In this document: in pieces, positions 17,273 through 25,997 of the stretch
Layout of the letters: the number at the start of each line of letters is the position of its first letter
How positions within the stretch are numbered: position 1 is the stretch's first letter
Translations under genes and position numbers: made by a program
The notes under the pieces: model-generated
What the model was told of the DNA's origin: nothing
The model's database searches: none
Seen by the model: the letters and a program-made list of their open reading frames with translations, nothing else
DNA from: Lentimicrobium sp.
GTDB lineage: Bacteria > Bacteroidota > Bacteroidia > Bacteroidales > Lentimicrobiaceae
Length of the DNA stretch: 50,052 nt
Assembly (NCBI GenBank): GCA_023957275.1
Contig: JAMLHF010000031.1
Coordinates: forward strand, 1-50,052
Reading direction: 5' to 3'

Positions 17273-19063
17273 TTACAACTGTACGATCAGGATTTCATGC
17301 TTTCCGTTTCTGATCACCTCAATATTTACTGTTTCACCGGGTTTAAGTTTGCCCATTCGTCCCATGTAGTCATAAACGTTGGCTACAGCCATTCCGTTGA
17401 TGGCAATGATGATATCGCCTTTAAGCATTCCTGAACGGTGCGCCGGCCCTTCTTTTCTGACTCCTTCCACCTTCATTCCGCCGCTGGTTTCAGCTCCTGA
17501 CACATCCGGCATAATGCCCAGGGTCACTTTCAGGTTACGGCCATAATGACCGGCCTGCTGGCGTGAACCGGATTCACTGAAAACAGGCGCCGAGTCCAGC
17601 GTTGAAAGTTTATTAATCAAAGAGACGACAAATTCTGTAACCTGCTGCTGGCCAACGGCATTGATGCGATCGGGAAGATCGAATGGTGTATGATAATCTC
17701 CATGGGCACCGGTAGAAATAAACAAAACAGGGATTCCCTCCCCGTAAAAGGCGGCATGATCCGAAGGGCCATAGCCGTCGGGGGAACGTTTCACCTCAAA
17801 AGGTCTGCCTGCTGCCACTATATTCAGCAATGAATCAGCCACGGTAAATGTGCCGGTTCCGGCAATAGTAACAACAGGTTCATCGGTCTTTAACCGTCCG
17901 ACCATATCCATATTGATCATTGCCTTCACCGATTTCAGGTTGAAAGGCGGATCGGAAACAAAATGGCGGGAGCCAAGCAACCCCATTTCTTCGGCACCAA
18001 AAGCAACAAAAACAATACTTCTCCCGCGATTGCCCCCCTGCTGCCCGAACCAGCAGGCCAGTTCAATCAGGGATGCTACCCCTGAGGCGTTGTCGTCAGC
18101 CCCAGCGTGTACTGCCGTAGTGTCGATCATCCGTGAACCCGATCCCGGACCACCCATTCCGAGATGATCATAATGGGCACCAATAACCAGGAATTCATCT
18201 TTTAACTGCGGATCATTCCCCGGAAACATTGCCACAACATTACGGCTGGTCACTTTCTTCCGGATTACATCGGTAACCACGGTAACTTCAATATCCCGGT
18301 TAAAACGCGCACTCTCGCGTCCGGTTATCATTGATTTCTCCAATGAATCTACAGCTGAGCCCGGCAACCCCAGCAAAAAGGCTGCAAGATTCCTGGTAAT
18401 GCTCACCACAGGAATTCCTGCATCCGAAACCGATTTGTCGAATGCAATATCAATGGTTTTATCCATTCTGTCGATGGATGAGGGAGAAACCAGCAACAAA
18501 CCGGCTGCTCCCCTGTCGCGGGCACTCAATGCCTTGGCCCTGTCGGTAGCCAAAGGAATAAAAGCGCTGCTCGGATTATCCGGTTCCGGATCCCCGCGAA
18601 GGGCCATAACCCATTTATCGCGGACATCGATGCCTGAAAAATCGTCCCATTTCAATTCGCCGCTTATTCCGGAAATCCCAAACCCTGCAAAAACCAAAGG
18701 GGCAGAAACTTCGGCAGACGCGGAAAAAGAAAACGGCTGGAAGTCCTTTTCAGGTGTAAAAGTTTTACCACCGGCTGCAAATGAATTTTTCTCTCCGGCT
18801 TTTACATCCGCTACCAGGCTGAAATACTGGTATCCATGATTAAACATTAATGCTGCACCGGCCTCCCTGAACTGATCACGTATATATGCTGCAGCCATTG
18901 AGTCACCTGCGGTTCCGGCTTTACGACCTGCAAGTTGCGCTGAAGCAAGGTATTCAATATGTTTCTGCAGCCTGTCGGATGAACCGGCAGTCTCCTGTGC
19001 TGAAAGGCGGTAGCCTCCGCTCAGCAGCAATAAGGTAATATAAACAGAAGCAAAGTATCTCAT
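17273..19063 (-). CDS. Secreted M28 family metallopeptidase with PA and PDZ domains
   Basis: The product has 596 residues with a signal peptide (1-23, ending 'RLSAQ'). A protease-associated domain spans about 115-245. The M28 domain (about 270-495) holds a full set of zinc ligands: His 297 ('GAHYDHLG'), Asp 323 ('GADDNASGVA'), Glu 358/359 ('FGAEEMGLLGS'), Asp 386 ('NMDMVGR') and His 458 ('GDYHTPFD'). A PDZ domain closes the protein (about 505-590, 'RSGMLKGDIIIAINGM'). It is probably a co-catalytic zinc aminopeptidase of the periplasm or cell surface. It is followed by gtrA. A TAnnTTTG element lies 36 bases upstream of its ATG. Confidence 0.95.
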   Translation of the reverse strand: MRYFASVYITLLLLSGGYRLSAQETAGSSDRLQKHIEYLASAQLAGRKAGTAGDSMAAAYIRDQFREAGAALMFNHGYQYFSLVADVKAGEKNSFAAGGKTFTPEKDFQPFSFSASAEVSAPLVFAGFGISGISGELKWDDFSGIDVRDKWVMALRGDPEPDNPSSAFIPLATDRAKALSARDRGAAGLLLVSPSSIDRMDKTIDIAFDKSVSDAGIPVVSITRNLAAFLLGLPGSAVDSLEKSMITGRESARFNRDIEVTVVTDVIRKKVTSRNVVAMFPGNDPQLKDEFLVIGAHYDHLGMGGPGSGSRMIDTTAVHAGADDNASGVASLIELACWFGQQGGNRGRSIVFVAFGAEEMGLLGSRHFVSDPPFNLKSVKAMINMDMVGRLKTDEPVVTIAGTGTFTVADSLLNIVAAGRPFEVKRSPDGYGPSDHAAFYGEGIPVLFISTGAHGDYHTPFDLPDRINAVGQQQVTEFVVSLINKLSTLDSAPVFSESGSRQQAGHYGRNLKVTLGIMPDVSGAETSGGMKVEGVRKEGPAHRSGMLKGDIIIAINGMAVANVYDYMGRMGKLKPGETVNIEVIRNGKHEILIVQL

Positions 19064-19098
19064 TCCAATTTATTTCAAAGGTTAAAAATCAAAGTATG

Positions 19099-19106
19099 CA
19101 AAAGTA
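19099..19106 (-). promoter_or_regulatory. -7 promoter element for the M28 peptidase gene
   Basis: The minus strand reads TACTTTTG, matching TAnnTTTG, 36 bases before the start codon. It abuts the T-run of a terminator (19106-19145), so incoming transcription appears to stop where this gene's own promoter begins. A -33 TTG at ideal spacing is not seen. Confidence 0.5.
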
Positions 19107-19145
19107 AAAAAAAACCGGCAAGGATTACCTGTGTGACTTTGCCGG
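19106..19145 (-). terminator. Rho-independent terminator upstream of the M28 peptidase gene
   Basis: On the minus strand CCGGCAA (19145-19139) pairs with TTGCCGG (19121-19115), followed by nine T residues (19114-19106). It would end transcripts coming from the flavodoxin direction just before the peptidase promoter. Confidence 0.75.
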
Positions 19146-19572
19146 GTATCAAAATGAAGGGTCGTTTGTTAACAATAGTCCGTTAAATTAAAGAATCAAC
19201 CAAGGACCCCGCCTCAGCGGGGCAGGCTGAAAAAACGCATTCACTTGATTACGCATGATTTACAAGGATTAAACAAGTTTTATTAATCCACTGTATGTCA
19301 ACTCATTAAAAAAATCCAAGTAGTATTGCGTCCAATGATATGCTATTAATTCTTACCATAAAAATACAATCCCGATCCCGGTAGTTTTCGGAATCGGGAT
19401 AGCGCTTTGGTGGCTTCCTTTTTAATCTAATGCCATCATATTAATTCCAGCACATCAAATATCGAATTACCCAAAATAAGCGAAAGCCGGGAAGTCCCCG
19501 GCTCTCTCTATATTTAAATACGGGAAGATAGAATTGCTGTTGAGAGCAATCCCGGATCTCTGATTCTTCAGA
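19146..19572. other. Intergenic hairpins between flavodoxin and M28 peptidase genes
   Basis: This 427-base gap has no plausible gene. It holds three inverted repeats. CCCCGC/GCGGGG lies at 19207-19222. A 12-bp ATCCCGAT-type stem with one mismatch lies at 19369-19400. AGCCGGG/CCCGGCT lies at 19485-19503, which on the minus strand is a modest terminator candidate for flavodoxin. The ATCCCGAT stem resembles the hairpin within the tandem array at 44.7-45.8 kb. Confidence 0.6.
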
Positions 19573-20085
19573 TTAATTGAGTTGAAACTCCTCGCGAAGC
19601 TGGCTGACCCATTTGGATATCCGTTCCTCGGTAAGTTCAGGCTGACTGTCTTCGTCAAGGGCCAGACCGACAAATTTGCCGTCTTTTTCGGCTGTCGAGA
19701 AATAATAGGAATATCCTTTGGTAGGCCAGTAACCGACCACGTTTTCCTTGAACGGCAAACGGCAAAATACGGTTCCCATTCCATCCACAAAACTTTCAGG
19801 GTATTCTACCTGATCGCCAAGGCCGAAGATTGCAATCTTTTTATCTTCAATTTTCGCTTCCACCAGTACATCAATGAAACGTTCCCAGTCCTGATGCATC
19901 TCTCCGATGCCCCAGGCTGAGGTTCCCAGGATCAGATATTCATACTTTTCAAGGTCTTCACGAGTAGCTGAACTAACATTGTGGTATTCAACCTGACCTT
20001 TACCAAAGTTTTTTCCAATATACTGGGCAGCTTTATGCGTACTCCCTTTGGGGCTTCCCCCGTAAAAAATTCCAATTTTTCCCAT
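19573..20085 (-). CDS. fldA: Flavodoxin
   Basis: The 170-residue product has the long-chain flavodoxin fold: a FMN phosphate loop at residues 8-16 ('YGGSPKGST'), the first isoalloxazine loop 'GTSAWGIGEMHQDWERF' and the second 'FGLGDQVEYPESFVDGMGT'. It carries electrons at low potential, typically for pyruvate oxidoreductase or other anaerobic redox enzymes. The phosphate loop has Ser-Pro-Lys where the common form is Ser/Thr-x-Thr-Gly-Asn-Thr. AAGGAG lies 9 bases before the ATG, a clear Shine-Dalgarno site that is uncommon in this window, and a full-consensus promoter lies upstream, suggesting strong expression. Confidence 0.95.
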   Translation of the reverse strand: MGKIGIFYGGSPKGSTHKAAQYIGKNFGKGQVEYHNVSSATREDLEKYEYLILGTSAWGIGEMHQDWERFIDVLVEAKIEDKKIAIFGLGDQVEYPESFVDGMGTVFCRLPFKENVVGYWPTKGYSYYFSTAEKDGKFVGLALDEDSQPELTEERISKWVSQLREEFQLN

Positions 20086-20128
20086 GTGATCACTCCTTGT
20101 CGTTAAGAAGGAAACTTATTAGCGGGCG

Positions 20129-20160
20129 CAAATATAATCGTGAACATTCATTAATGCAAA
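20129..20160 (-). promoter_or_regulatory. Full-consensus Bacteroidota promoter of the flavodoxin gene
   Basis: The minus strand shows TTTG (20160-20157), a 20-base spacer and TATATTTG (20136-20129), fitting the -33/-7 consensus TTTG-N19-21-TAnnTTTG exactly. The leader to the ATG at 20085 would be about 35-40 bases and contains a Shine-Dalgarno site. Confidence 0.8.
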
Positions 20161-20478
20161 TCTGAACATAAGAACCATTTGCTTTGCATTTATTTGACAT
20201 CCAGCGCATTGAATTAGTGTTAACAGTACAACTAGTCCCTGCTCAGATAGTTAGCATCTTTTAAACCTCTGAAACAAAAATTTGTTCAATCATTGCAGGT
20301 AGTTTATAATCAGGCACATTGATAACTACTACAGAAAAAGTCTTTTTCATATCAAAATCAGCAGCCCGGCAGATTTTCAGAAAACAGGTTGCCAATATCC
20401 CCGGGTCCGGTAGCATGATGAAACCGGGATATCCCGGAGATTCCCTGAACATTCGTCATAAGCAGAAGCAACTTCCGC

Positions 20479-20517
20479 AAAAGGTTTTGATACATATCAA
20501 AACCTTTTCTAATTTTG
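20479..20517 (+). promoter_or_regulatory. Promoter with overlapping 14-bp perfect palindrome (thioredoxin-fold gene)
   Basis: TTTG at 20486-20489, a 20-base spacer and TAATTTTG at 20510-20517 form a full-consensus promoter. Superimposed is a perfect inverted repeat: 14-bp arms at 20479-20492 and 20495-20508, 2-base centre. The palindrome covers the -33 element and ends 1 base before the -7 element, as an operator would. No T-run follows, so it is unlikely to be a terminator. The gene starts at 20577. Confidence 0.7.
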
Positions 20518-20576
20518 CGCTTCCTGAGCAGCCAACCAATTGCCGGAAAATTTGTTAATTGAATAAATCCATCAGC

Positions 20577-21104
20577 ATGAGAAAATCATTAACCCTAATC
20601 TCCGCATTGCTTTTTATGGTATTCAACCTGAGTGCGCAGGAAAACCATCGGGTAAACGATGAAAAATCGGGCAAGGAGATCCTTATCGGAACCGTTACCC
20701 GCGATGGCCTTGCCGGGATGGGCGAATGGTTTAACAGTGAATACAACCTATATCAACCGGATACCATGGTGGTAGCGCACCTAAAATTTCACAGCGGGGA
20801 TTATCCCTGGATATTTATTGCGCTCGGCACCTGGTGCAGCGACAGCAGGGAACAGGTACCACGTTTTCTGAAAATCCTCGATCAGCTGGCATATCCTGCC
20901 GACAGGATTTTCATGGTTGCAGTTGACAGGGACAAAAAAGCGAAGGATTTCTGCATAGGCGATTATGATATTAAGCTTGTTCCAACCTTTATTTTCACGC
21001 GGCAGGGTGAAGAGATCGGCCGTATTATTGAAACTCCGGTTGAATCGCTTGAGCGCGATTTTATGAACATCCTCAACGGCAGGGCTTCTGCCCCGCGCAA
21101 TTGA
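20577..21104 (+). CDS. Secreted thioredoxin-fold protein with single active-site cysteine
   Basis: From ATG 20577 the product has 175 residues with a signal peptide ending 'FNLSAQ' (about residue 21). The thioredoxin core follows: strand 'WIFIALGTW', active-site position 'WCSDSREQVPRF', then 'VDRDKKAKDFC' and the cis-proline loop 'LVPTFIFTRQGEEIGR'. The usual CxxC is CSDS, leaving one cysteine at the site, so simple disulfide exchange is unlikely; peroxidatic, glutaredoxin-like monothiol or structural roles are possible. A TTG at 20559 is in frame but adds only six residues before the signal peptide. panC starts 24 bases downstream, so the genes may be co-transcribed. Confidence 0.82.
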   Translation: MRKSLTLISALLFMVFNLSAQENHRVNDEKSGKEILIGTVTRDGLAGMGEWFNSEYNLYQPDTMVVAHLKFHSGDYPWIFIALGTWCSDSREQVPRFLKILDQLAYPADRIFMVAVDRDKKAKDFCIGDYDIKLVPTFIFTRQGEEIGRIIETPVESLERDFMNILNGRASAPRN

Positions 21105-21128
21105 ATCAGGTCCTCTTAATTTATCTGA

Positions 21129-21968
21129 ATGAAACTTTTTAACACAATCCGGGAAACCCGCGATTTCGCCGGATATTTAAGGGAACAGGGGCTGAAAATC
21201 GGCTTTGTACCGACTATGGGAGCGCTGCACGAAGGGCACTTGTCACTGGTGAGAAAAGCCGCTTCAGAAAACGATGCCGTGCTGGTGAGTATCTTTGTAA
21301 ACCCGATACAATTTAACAATCCCGAAGACCTTAACAAATACCCCAGAAACCTTGAACAGGACCTCAGGCTTCTGGAACCGGAAGGATGTACCGCTGTGTT
21401 TGCGCCTGAAGTATCGGAGATGTACAGGGGTGAAGAAGAAAAACAATTTGATTTCGGAGACCTCGCCCTTGTGATGGAAGGCGCCTTCAGGCCCGGACAT
21501 TTCAACGGCGTAGCGGTGGTTGTCGACAAACTGTTCAACATCGCCCTGCCACACCGTGCCTATTTCGGAGAAAAGGATTATCAGCAGTTACAAATCATCA
21601 AAGAACTGGCAAAACGGGATCATCCCGGTGTTGAAATAGTCCCCTGCCCCATCAGCCGGGAGCCTGACGGCCTGGCCCGCAGCTCCAGAAACGAAAGACT
21701 TACAACCGAAATGCGGAAAGCTGCGCCTTATATCCACCTGGTGCTGGAAGAAGTAAAAAATCTTGCCGGTAATCATACCGCGGAGGAAATTATTAAATTT
21801 GTTAACTACAAATTTGAAAGCCATCCCCTGCTCAGGCTGGAATACTTTTCAATTGCTAACGGAGAAACCCTTCAGCCGGTAAGCGGAAAAATTTCAAGTA
21901 GCGACCGCGCTTTTATGGCAGTATTCGCAGGCGAAATAAGACTGATTGATAACATTCGGTTAATTTGA
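21129..21968 (+). CDS. panC: Pantoate--beta-alanine ligase
   Basis: The 279-residue product is full length. It has '[18 protein letters not shown]' (HxGH nucleotide site), '[20 protein letters not shown]' and '[16 protein letters not shown]', with '[14 protein letters not shown]', and '[13 protein letters not shown]' with the KMSKS-like Ser-Ser-Arg loop. It activates pantoate with ATP and joins it to beta-alanine, giving pantothenate, the precursor of coenzyme A. panD, which makes beta-alanine, starts 17 bases downstream. Confidence 0.98.
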   Translation: MKLFNTIRETRDFAGYLREQGLKIGFVPTMGALHEGHLSLVRKAASENDAVLVSIFVNPIQFNNPEDLNKYPRNLEQDLRLLEPEGCTAVFAPEVSEMYRGEEEKQFDFGDLALVMEGAFRPGHFNGVAVVVDKLFNIALPHRAYFGEKDYQQLQIIKELAKRDHPGVEIVPCPISREPDGLARSSRNERLTTEMRKAAPYIHLVLEEVKNLAGNHTAEEIIKFVNYKFESHPLLRLEYFSIANGETLQPVSGKISSSDRAFMAVFAGEIRLIDNIRLI

Positions 21969-21977
21969 GTATTTTTG
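21946..21977 (+). promoter_or_regulatory. Candidate promoter of panD
   Basis: TTG at 21946-21948, a 21-base spacer and TATTTTTG at 21970-21977 match the Bacteroidota consensus. The -7 element ends 8 bases before the panD ATG, so transcripts from it would be almost leaderless. It overlaps the last codons of panC. Confidence 0.5.
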
Positions 21978-21984
21978 CAGCGCT

Positions 21985-22332
21985 ATGACCATAGAGATTT
22001 TAAAATCCAAAATTCACAGGGCCACCATCACCGAAGCCAACCTCCACTATATCGGAAGTATCGGCATCGACGAGGACCTTATGGAGGCAGCCAGGCTTGT
22101 AGAATTTGAAAAGGTTCAGGTACTGAACATCAACAACGGAGAACGGCTCGAAACCTATGTTATAAAAGGGGAAAGAGGCAGCGGAATGATCTCGCTCAAC
22201 GGCGCTGCAGCGCGAAAAGCTGTTGCCGGCGACCTGATCATCATCGCAGCTTTCGCGCAGATGACCCCCGAAGAAGCCAGGAGTTTCAAACCGGCCATCG
22301 TATTCCCCGACAGCAAAAACCGCCTCGTTTAA
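21985..22332 (+). CDS. panD: Aspartate 1-decarboxylase
   Basis: The 115-residue proenzyme keeps the self-cleavage site Gly 24-Ser 25 ('HYIGSIGID'), which yields the pyruvoyl group on Ser 25. It also has the '[12 protein letters not shown]' start, the '[15 protein letters not shown]' strand and '[13 protein letters not shown]'. It makes beta-alanine from aspartate for pantothenate synthesis. It directly follows panC. Unlike many genera, no panB is seen next to them. Confidence 0.98.
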   Translation: MTIEILKSKIHRATITEANLHYIGSIGIDEDLMEAARLVEFEKVQVLNINNGERLETYVIKGERGSGMISLNGAAARKAVAGDLIIIAAFAQMTPEEARSFKPAIVFPDSKNRLV

Positions 22333-22338
22333 GCCGCC

Positions 22339-23391
22339 TTGAAAAAAAACCTCCGAAATATTCTCCGTTTCACGTTTTTCCTGGGCATCGGGGTGTTCTT
22401 TATCTGGCTCTTCATGAGGAACCTAAGCCTGGAACAAAAACGGGAAATCTTTGAATCGTTCCGGCAGGTAAACTATTCATGGATCATCCTCGCTTTTGTG
22501 CTGGGGGTCTTAAGCCATCTGCTCAGAACCCTGAGATGGAAAATCCTGATGGAACCCATGGGTTACCGGCCAAAAACCAGTAATGTGTTTATGGCTGTAA
22601 TGATTGGCTACCTGGCTAACCTGGCCCTTCCCAGACTTGGCGAAGTAAGCCGTTGCGGCATCCTCACCCGCTATGAAAAAATACCGTTCAATAAATCTTT
22701 CGGCACGGTGATCACCGAAAGGGTGATCGATATGCTCTCGTTTGTCCTGCTTTTCCTGTTGCTGATCGTTACCCAGACAGGCAGGATACATACCTATATT
22801 GAGCAAAAAATTTACTCACCTCTTCAGGAAAAATTTAATTTTGATTTTTCCGGAGGCAGTTACTTTACCTGGGTGGCCATCATCCTGCTGGCAACCGGTC
22901 TGCTCGCCGCCTTTATAATCTACAGGAACTTCAGGCATACTGCTTTTTACAAAAAAATATACAACCTGTTTTCAGGTCTGCTCGAAGGCATAAAGTCGTT
23001 GACAAAGATCAGAAAACCAATGACATTTATTGTCTATTCCGTTGGAATATGGGTTCTTTACCTGCTGATGGCCTGGGTGGTTTTTTACAGTCTTGAGGAG
23101 ACTTACGGACTGGGGCTTGATGCCGGCTTAACCGTGCTGGTTTTCGGTTCCATAGGGATTATGATCGTGCAGGGCGGAATTGGAATTTATCCGGCCATTG
23201 TTGCTGAAACCCTGTTTTTATGGGATATCCCTGAAACCAAAGGCTATGCCATGGGTTGGCTCATCTGGGCGTCGCAAACCGTCATGATTTTAATTGCGGG
23301 GGTATTTTCATTAATTTTACTTCCAGTTTTAAACAAGAGAATTAATGACAAAACCGGAACTCATCCAGCGCAAAATACTGAAACAGCCTGA
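22339..23391 (+). CDS. Flippase-like membrane protein (lysylphosphatidylglycerol synthase TM region family)
   Basis: The 350-residue polytopic protein has about eight hydrophobic helices. 'SHLLRTLRWKILMEPMGY' and 'LANLALPRLGEVSRCGILTRYEKIPFNKSFGTVITERVID' (in short pieces: LPRLGE, RCGIL, ERVID) are hallmarks of the UPF0104/LPG_synthase_TM family, and 'GGIGIYPAIVAET' is near the C-terminus. Members without the soluble synthase half are thought to move lipid-linked molecules across the inner membrane. The frame has TTG at 22339, 6 bases after the panD stop, and no ATG before the first membrane helix, so TTG is the likely start. It overlaps rfaE2 by 47 bases. Confidence 0.85.
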   Translation: MKKNLRNILRFTFFLGIGVFFIWLFMRNLSLEQKREIFESFRQVNYSWIILAFVLGVLSHLLRTLRWKILMEPMGYRPKTSNVFMAVMIGYLANLALPRLGEVSRCGILTRYEKIPFNKSFGTVITERVIDMLSFVLLFLLLIVTQTGRIHTYIEQKIYSPLQEKFNFDFSGGSYFTWVAIILLATGLLAAFIIYRNFRHTAFYKKIYNLFSGLLEGIKSLTKIRKPMTFIVYSVGIWVLYLLMAWVVFYSLEETYGLGLDAGLTVLVFGSIGIMIVQGGIGIYPAIVAETLFLWDIPETKGYAMGWLIWASQTVMILIAGVFSLILLPVLNKRINDKTGTHPAQNTETA

Positions 23392-23839
23392 GCTTGACCG
23401 CATGCTCGCTTACTGGCGTTTCAGGGATCAGAAGATTGTTTTTACCAACGGGTGTTTCGACATCATACACCTTGGCCATATCGACTACCTGGCAAAAGCC
23501 GCAGCATTGGGCGACAAACTGATTATCGGCCTGAATACCGATGCATCCACCCGCAGGCTGAAAGGGCCTCACCGCCCCATCAACGACGAAAATGCCAGGG
23601 CGATGATCATGGCATCCTTCAGTTTTGTGGATGCCGTTGTGTTGTTTGACGAAGATACGCCTTACAACCTGATCCGGACAGTACAGCCGGATATCCTTGT
23701 AAAAGGCGCCGATTACCGCGCCGAAGATATCGTTGGTTATGACATCGTTACATCGAAGGGCGGAAAAGTGGAGACGCTTGAATACCTGCCGGGATACTCA
23801 ACCAGCCTGATAGAAAAGAAAATCAGGGATAGGGAATGA
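23345..23839 (+). CDS. rfaE2: D-glycero-beta-D-manno-heptose 1-phosphate adenylyltransferase
   Basis: The 164-residue product is a stand-alone cytidylyltransferase-fold enzyme: 'IVFTNGCFDIIHLGHIDYL' (HxGH), 'LIIGLNTDASTRRLKG', 'RAMIMASFSFVDAVVLFDEDTP' and 'PDILVKGADY' end with 'LPGYSTSLIEKKI'. It adenylates heptose 1-phosphate on the way to ADP-heptose for lipopolysaccharide core. It matches the C-terminal half of HldE; the kinase half is not nearby. It overlaps the flippase-like gene by 47 bases, so the two are translationally coupled, an inferred link to envelope lipids. Confidence 0.94.
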   Translation: MTKPELIQRKILKQPELDRMLAYWRFRDQKIVFTNGCFDIIHLGHIDYLAKAAALGDKLIIGLNTDASTRRLKGPHRPINDENARAMIMASFSFVDAVVLFDEDTPYNLIRTVQPDILVKGADYRAEDIVGYDIVTSKGGKVETLEYLPGYSTSLIEKKIRDRE

Positions 23840-23948
23840 ATGGAGACAGCCGCTTTACCTGCCCGTGAAGTTCGCTGACGCCTTATGCACCCCTGCCGTA
23901 ACCATGACAGGCAGATTAAGTGACTGATAAAAATAACCGATAAACCCC

Positions 23949-25313
23949 ATGGCCAAAACGCGAACTGCTTTTTTCTGCCGCAACTGCGGCGCCCAGTCGC
24001 CCAAATGGATTGGTAAGTGTCCTTCGTGCGGCGAATGGAATACCTATATCGAAGAGGTAATCCAACGTTCAGAGCCCGGCGCGTCCATGGCTGTCGCCTC
24101 CCGCCAAACAGCGGTGCCTACCCTGATTACCGATATCGCGTTCAGCAGTGAAAGCAGGATTGACACCCATAACGGGGAGCTGAACAGGGTGCTCGGCGGG
24201 GGACTGGTCCCCGGAAGCGTTATACTGGTTGGTGGTGAACCGGGTATCGGAAAATCGACCCTGATGCTGCAGGTGGCGTTGACCATGCCCGCCATAAGGG
24301 TGCTTTATGTTTCCGGTGAAGAAAGTGAACAGCAGATCAGGATGCGGGCAGAACGCCTGGGCATGGGCAAAAACGAATGTTACATCCTCACGGAAACCTC
24401 AACAACCGCCATCCTGAATCATATTGCCGGCCTGAATCCGGGAGCGGTCATCATTGACTCCATACAGACCCTTACCAGCGAAAGCATTGATGCCTCAGCG
24501 GGCAGTATTTCACAGATCCGTGAGACGGCATCAGAACTTCAGCGTTATGCAAAGACCGCAAACATACCGGTTTTCCTGATCGGTCATATTACCAAGGAGG
24601 GATCCCTGGCCGGTCCGAAACTGCTGGAGCATATGGTGGACACCGTTCTCCAGTTCGAGGGTGACCGCAACTACGGTTATCGTATTCTGAGGTCCGTCAA
24701 GAACCGCTTCGGAAGCACTTCAGAACTGGGAATTTACGAAATGCAGGGCGATGGGCTCAGGGAAGTTTCGAATCCTTCAGAAATCCTGATTACCCAGCAT
24801 GAGGAACCCGTCAGTGGCACCACCGTGGCAGCCACCATCGAAGGATTGCGCCCCATGCTGATCGAAACGCAGGCCCTGGTGAGCACGGCGGCTTATGGCA
24901 CCCCGCAGCGTTCCTGTACAGGTTTCGACACCCGCAGGCTTAATATGCTTCTGGCCGTACTCGAAAAACGAAGCGGTTTTAAGCTGGGGGTAAAAGATGT
25001 ATTTCTCAATATTGCCGGCGGTCTGCGGGTAGATGACCCCGCCACCGATCTGGCGGTAGTCAGCGCGGTTCTTTCATCCAGCATCGACATCCCCGTAAGC
25101 TCAAAAACCTGCTTCGCCGCCGAAGTCGGGCTTTCGGGCGAAATCAGGCCTGTGACCCGTGTGGAACAGAGAGTTTCTGAAGCGGAGAAACTGGGATTCG
25201 GGACCATCGTAATTTCAAAACTAAACCTGAAAGCGGCCAGGAGTTCAGCAGGCAGGATAAAAATCCAGCCTGTCGGGAAAGTGGAAGAAGTTTTCAGGCT
25301 ACTCTTCGGCTGA
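23949..25313 (+). CDS. radA: DNA repair protein RadA
   Basis: The 454-residue product has all RadA blocks: an N-terminal zinc finger (Cys 10, 13, 24, 27), a RecA-like ATPase with Walker A 'GGEPGIGKST' at 95-104, the family-specific 'KNRFGSTSELGIYEM', and a C-terminal Lon-like domain ('GGLRVDDPATDLAVVSAVLSS', split here, and 'AEVGLSGEIRPV'). It helps process recombination intermediates, acting as a branch-migration motor. A 109-base gap with no recognisable signal precedes it. Its stop is 6 bases from the end of the converging gene. Confidence 0.97.
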   Translation: MAKTRTAFFCRNCGAQSPKWIGKCPSCGEWNTYIEEVIQRSEPGASMAVASRQTAVPTLITDIAFSSESRIDTHNGELNRVLGGGLVPGSVILVGGEPGIGKSTLMLQVALTMPAIRVLYVSGEESEQQIRMRAERLGMGKNECYILTETSTTAILNHIAGLNPGAVIIDSIQTLTSESIDASAGSISQIRETASELQRYAKTANIPVFLIGHITKEGSLAGPKLLEHMVDTVLQFEGDRNYGYRILRSVKNRFGSTSELGIYEMQGDGLREVSNPSEILITQHEEPVSGTTVAATIEGLRPMLIETQALVSTAAYGTPQRSCTGFDTRRLNMLLAVLEKRSGFKLGVKDVFLNIAGGLRVDDPATDLAVVSAVLSSSIDIPVSSKTCFAAEVGLSGEIRPVTRVEQRVSEAEKLGFGTIVISKLNLKAARSSAGRIKIQPVGKVEEVFRLLFG

Positions 25314-25319
25314 GGTCAA

Positions 25320-25997
25320 TTATTCCTGCTCCTCTTTTTCCGGCTTGCTCCAGTCGACAAAAAACCTGCCGTCACTCAGTATAATGGTATCCGTTTCATT
25401 CGATTTACGGGTATTGTCATGATCGTGCGGTCCGCCGTTTACCCACATTCCTGCTCCCGCTTTTGTAAAAGCTTTTTTCTCAAGGTTGGCTTTGATACCG
25501 GAACCTGTCATGGTAGCCACCGCACGTTTTTTGTAATAAACGCCCCGCAATGTCGCTTCAAAAGAGCCCTCAATTGAAGTAGGACTAACTTTGTCAATCG
25601 TCACAGTTCCCGACAGGGATTCTCCATCATGAAACGCATGACCAAGCCCTTTGGTCTCTTCGGAGTAATCAACCAACGCCCAAACCATAGCCCTGTCGGC
25701 CTTTTTCTTTGATTCAGACTCCAGATTTTCCTCATCAAAAATCTGGTAGGTTCCCGGTTTCAGACTGTCGGAAAAATAATATAACCGGATCCAGACCTGC
25801 ACATCAGGACTTACCTGAAACGAAGCAATGCCGAGGTACTCAAAACCCCTTACGGGAATTTTCACCCGGCGGGCTTCGGCTTTATATTCCTTTCCATCTA
25901 CCTTGCAGGAAATGTAATTGGTAAACTCCTGCGCCACAGAAAGCCCGGCAAAACCGGTAAAAACGACCAGCATCAGCAACAGACGGATTCTTTTCAT
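25320..25997 (-). CDS. Secreted protein of unknown function
   Basis: I do not recognise a family. From ATG 25997 the product has 225 residues with a signal peptide of about 22 ending 'LSVAQ'; a start at 26039 would put 14 odd residues before it. The mature part is a small beta-rich domain: 'YISCKVDGKEYKAEAR' at its start, a 'LKPGTYQIFDEEN' segment and 'LSGTVTIDKVSPTSIEGSFEA', a pattern common in Bacteroidota periplasmic proteins. A His/Asp-rich 'GGPHDHDNTRKS' segment lies near the C-terminus and might bind metal. The last residues are very acidic. Confidence 0.7.
   Translation of the reverse strand: MKRIRLLLMLVVFTGFAGLSVAQEFTNYISCKVDGKEYKAEARRVKIPVRGFEYLGIASFQVSPDVQVWIRLYYFSDSLKPGTYQIFDEENLESESKKKADRAMVWALVDYSEETKGLGHAFHDGESLSGTVTIDKVSPTSIEGSFEATLRGVYYKKRAVATMTGSGIKANLEKKAFTKAGAGMWVNGGPHDHDNTRKSNETDTIILSDGRFFVDWSKPEKEEQE

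Noticed and set aside
20261-20452. 63-codon minus-strand frame upstream of flavodoxin
   Set aside because: Part of it ('MKKTFSVVVINVPDYKL') looks protein-like, but it is short, unrecognised and without promoter; not supported enough to list.
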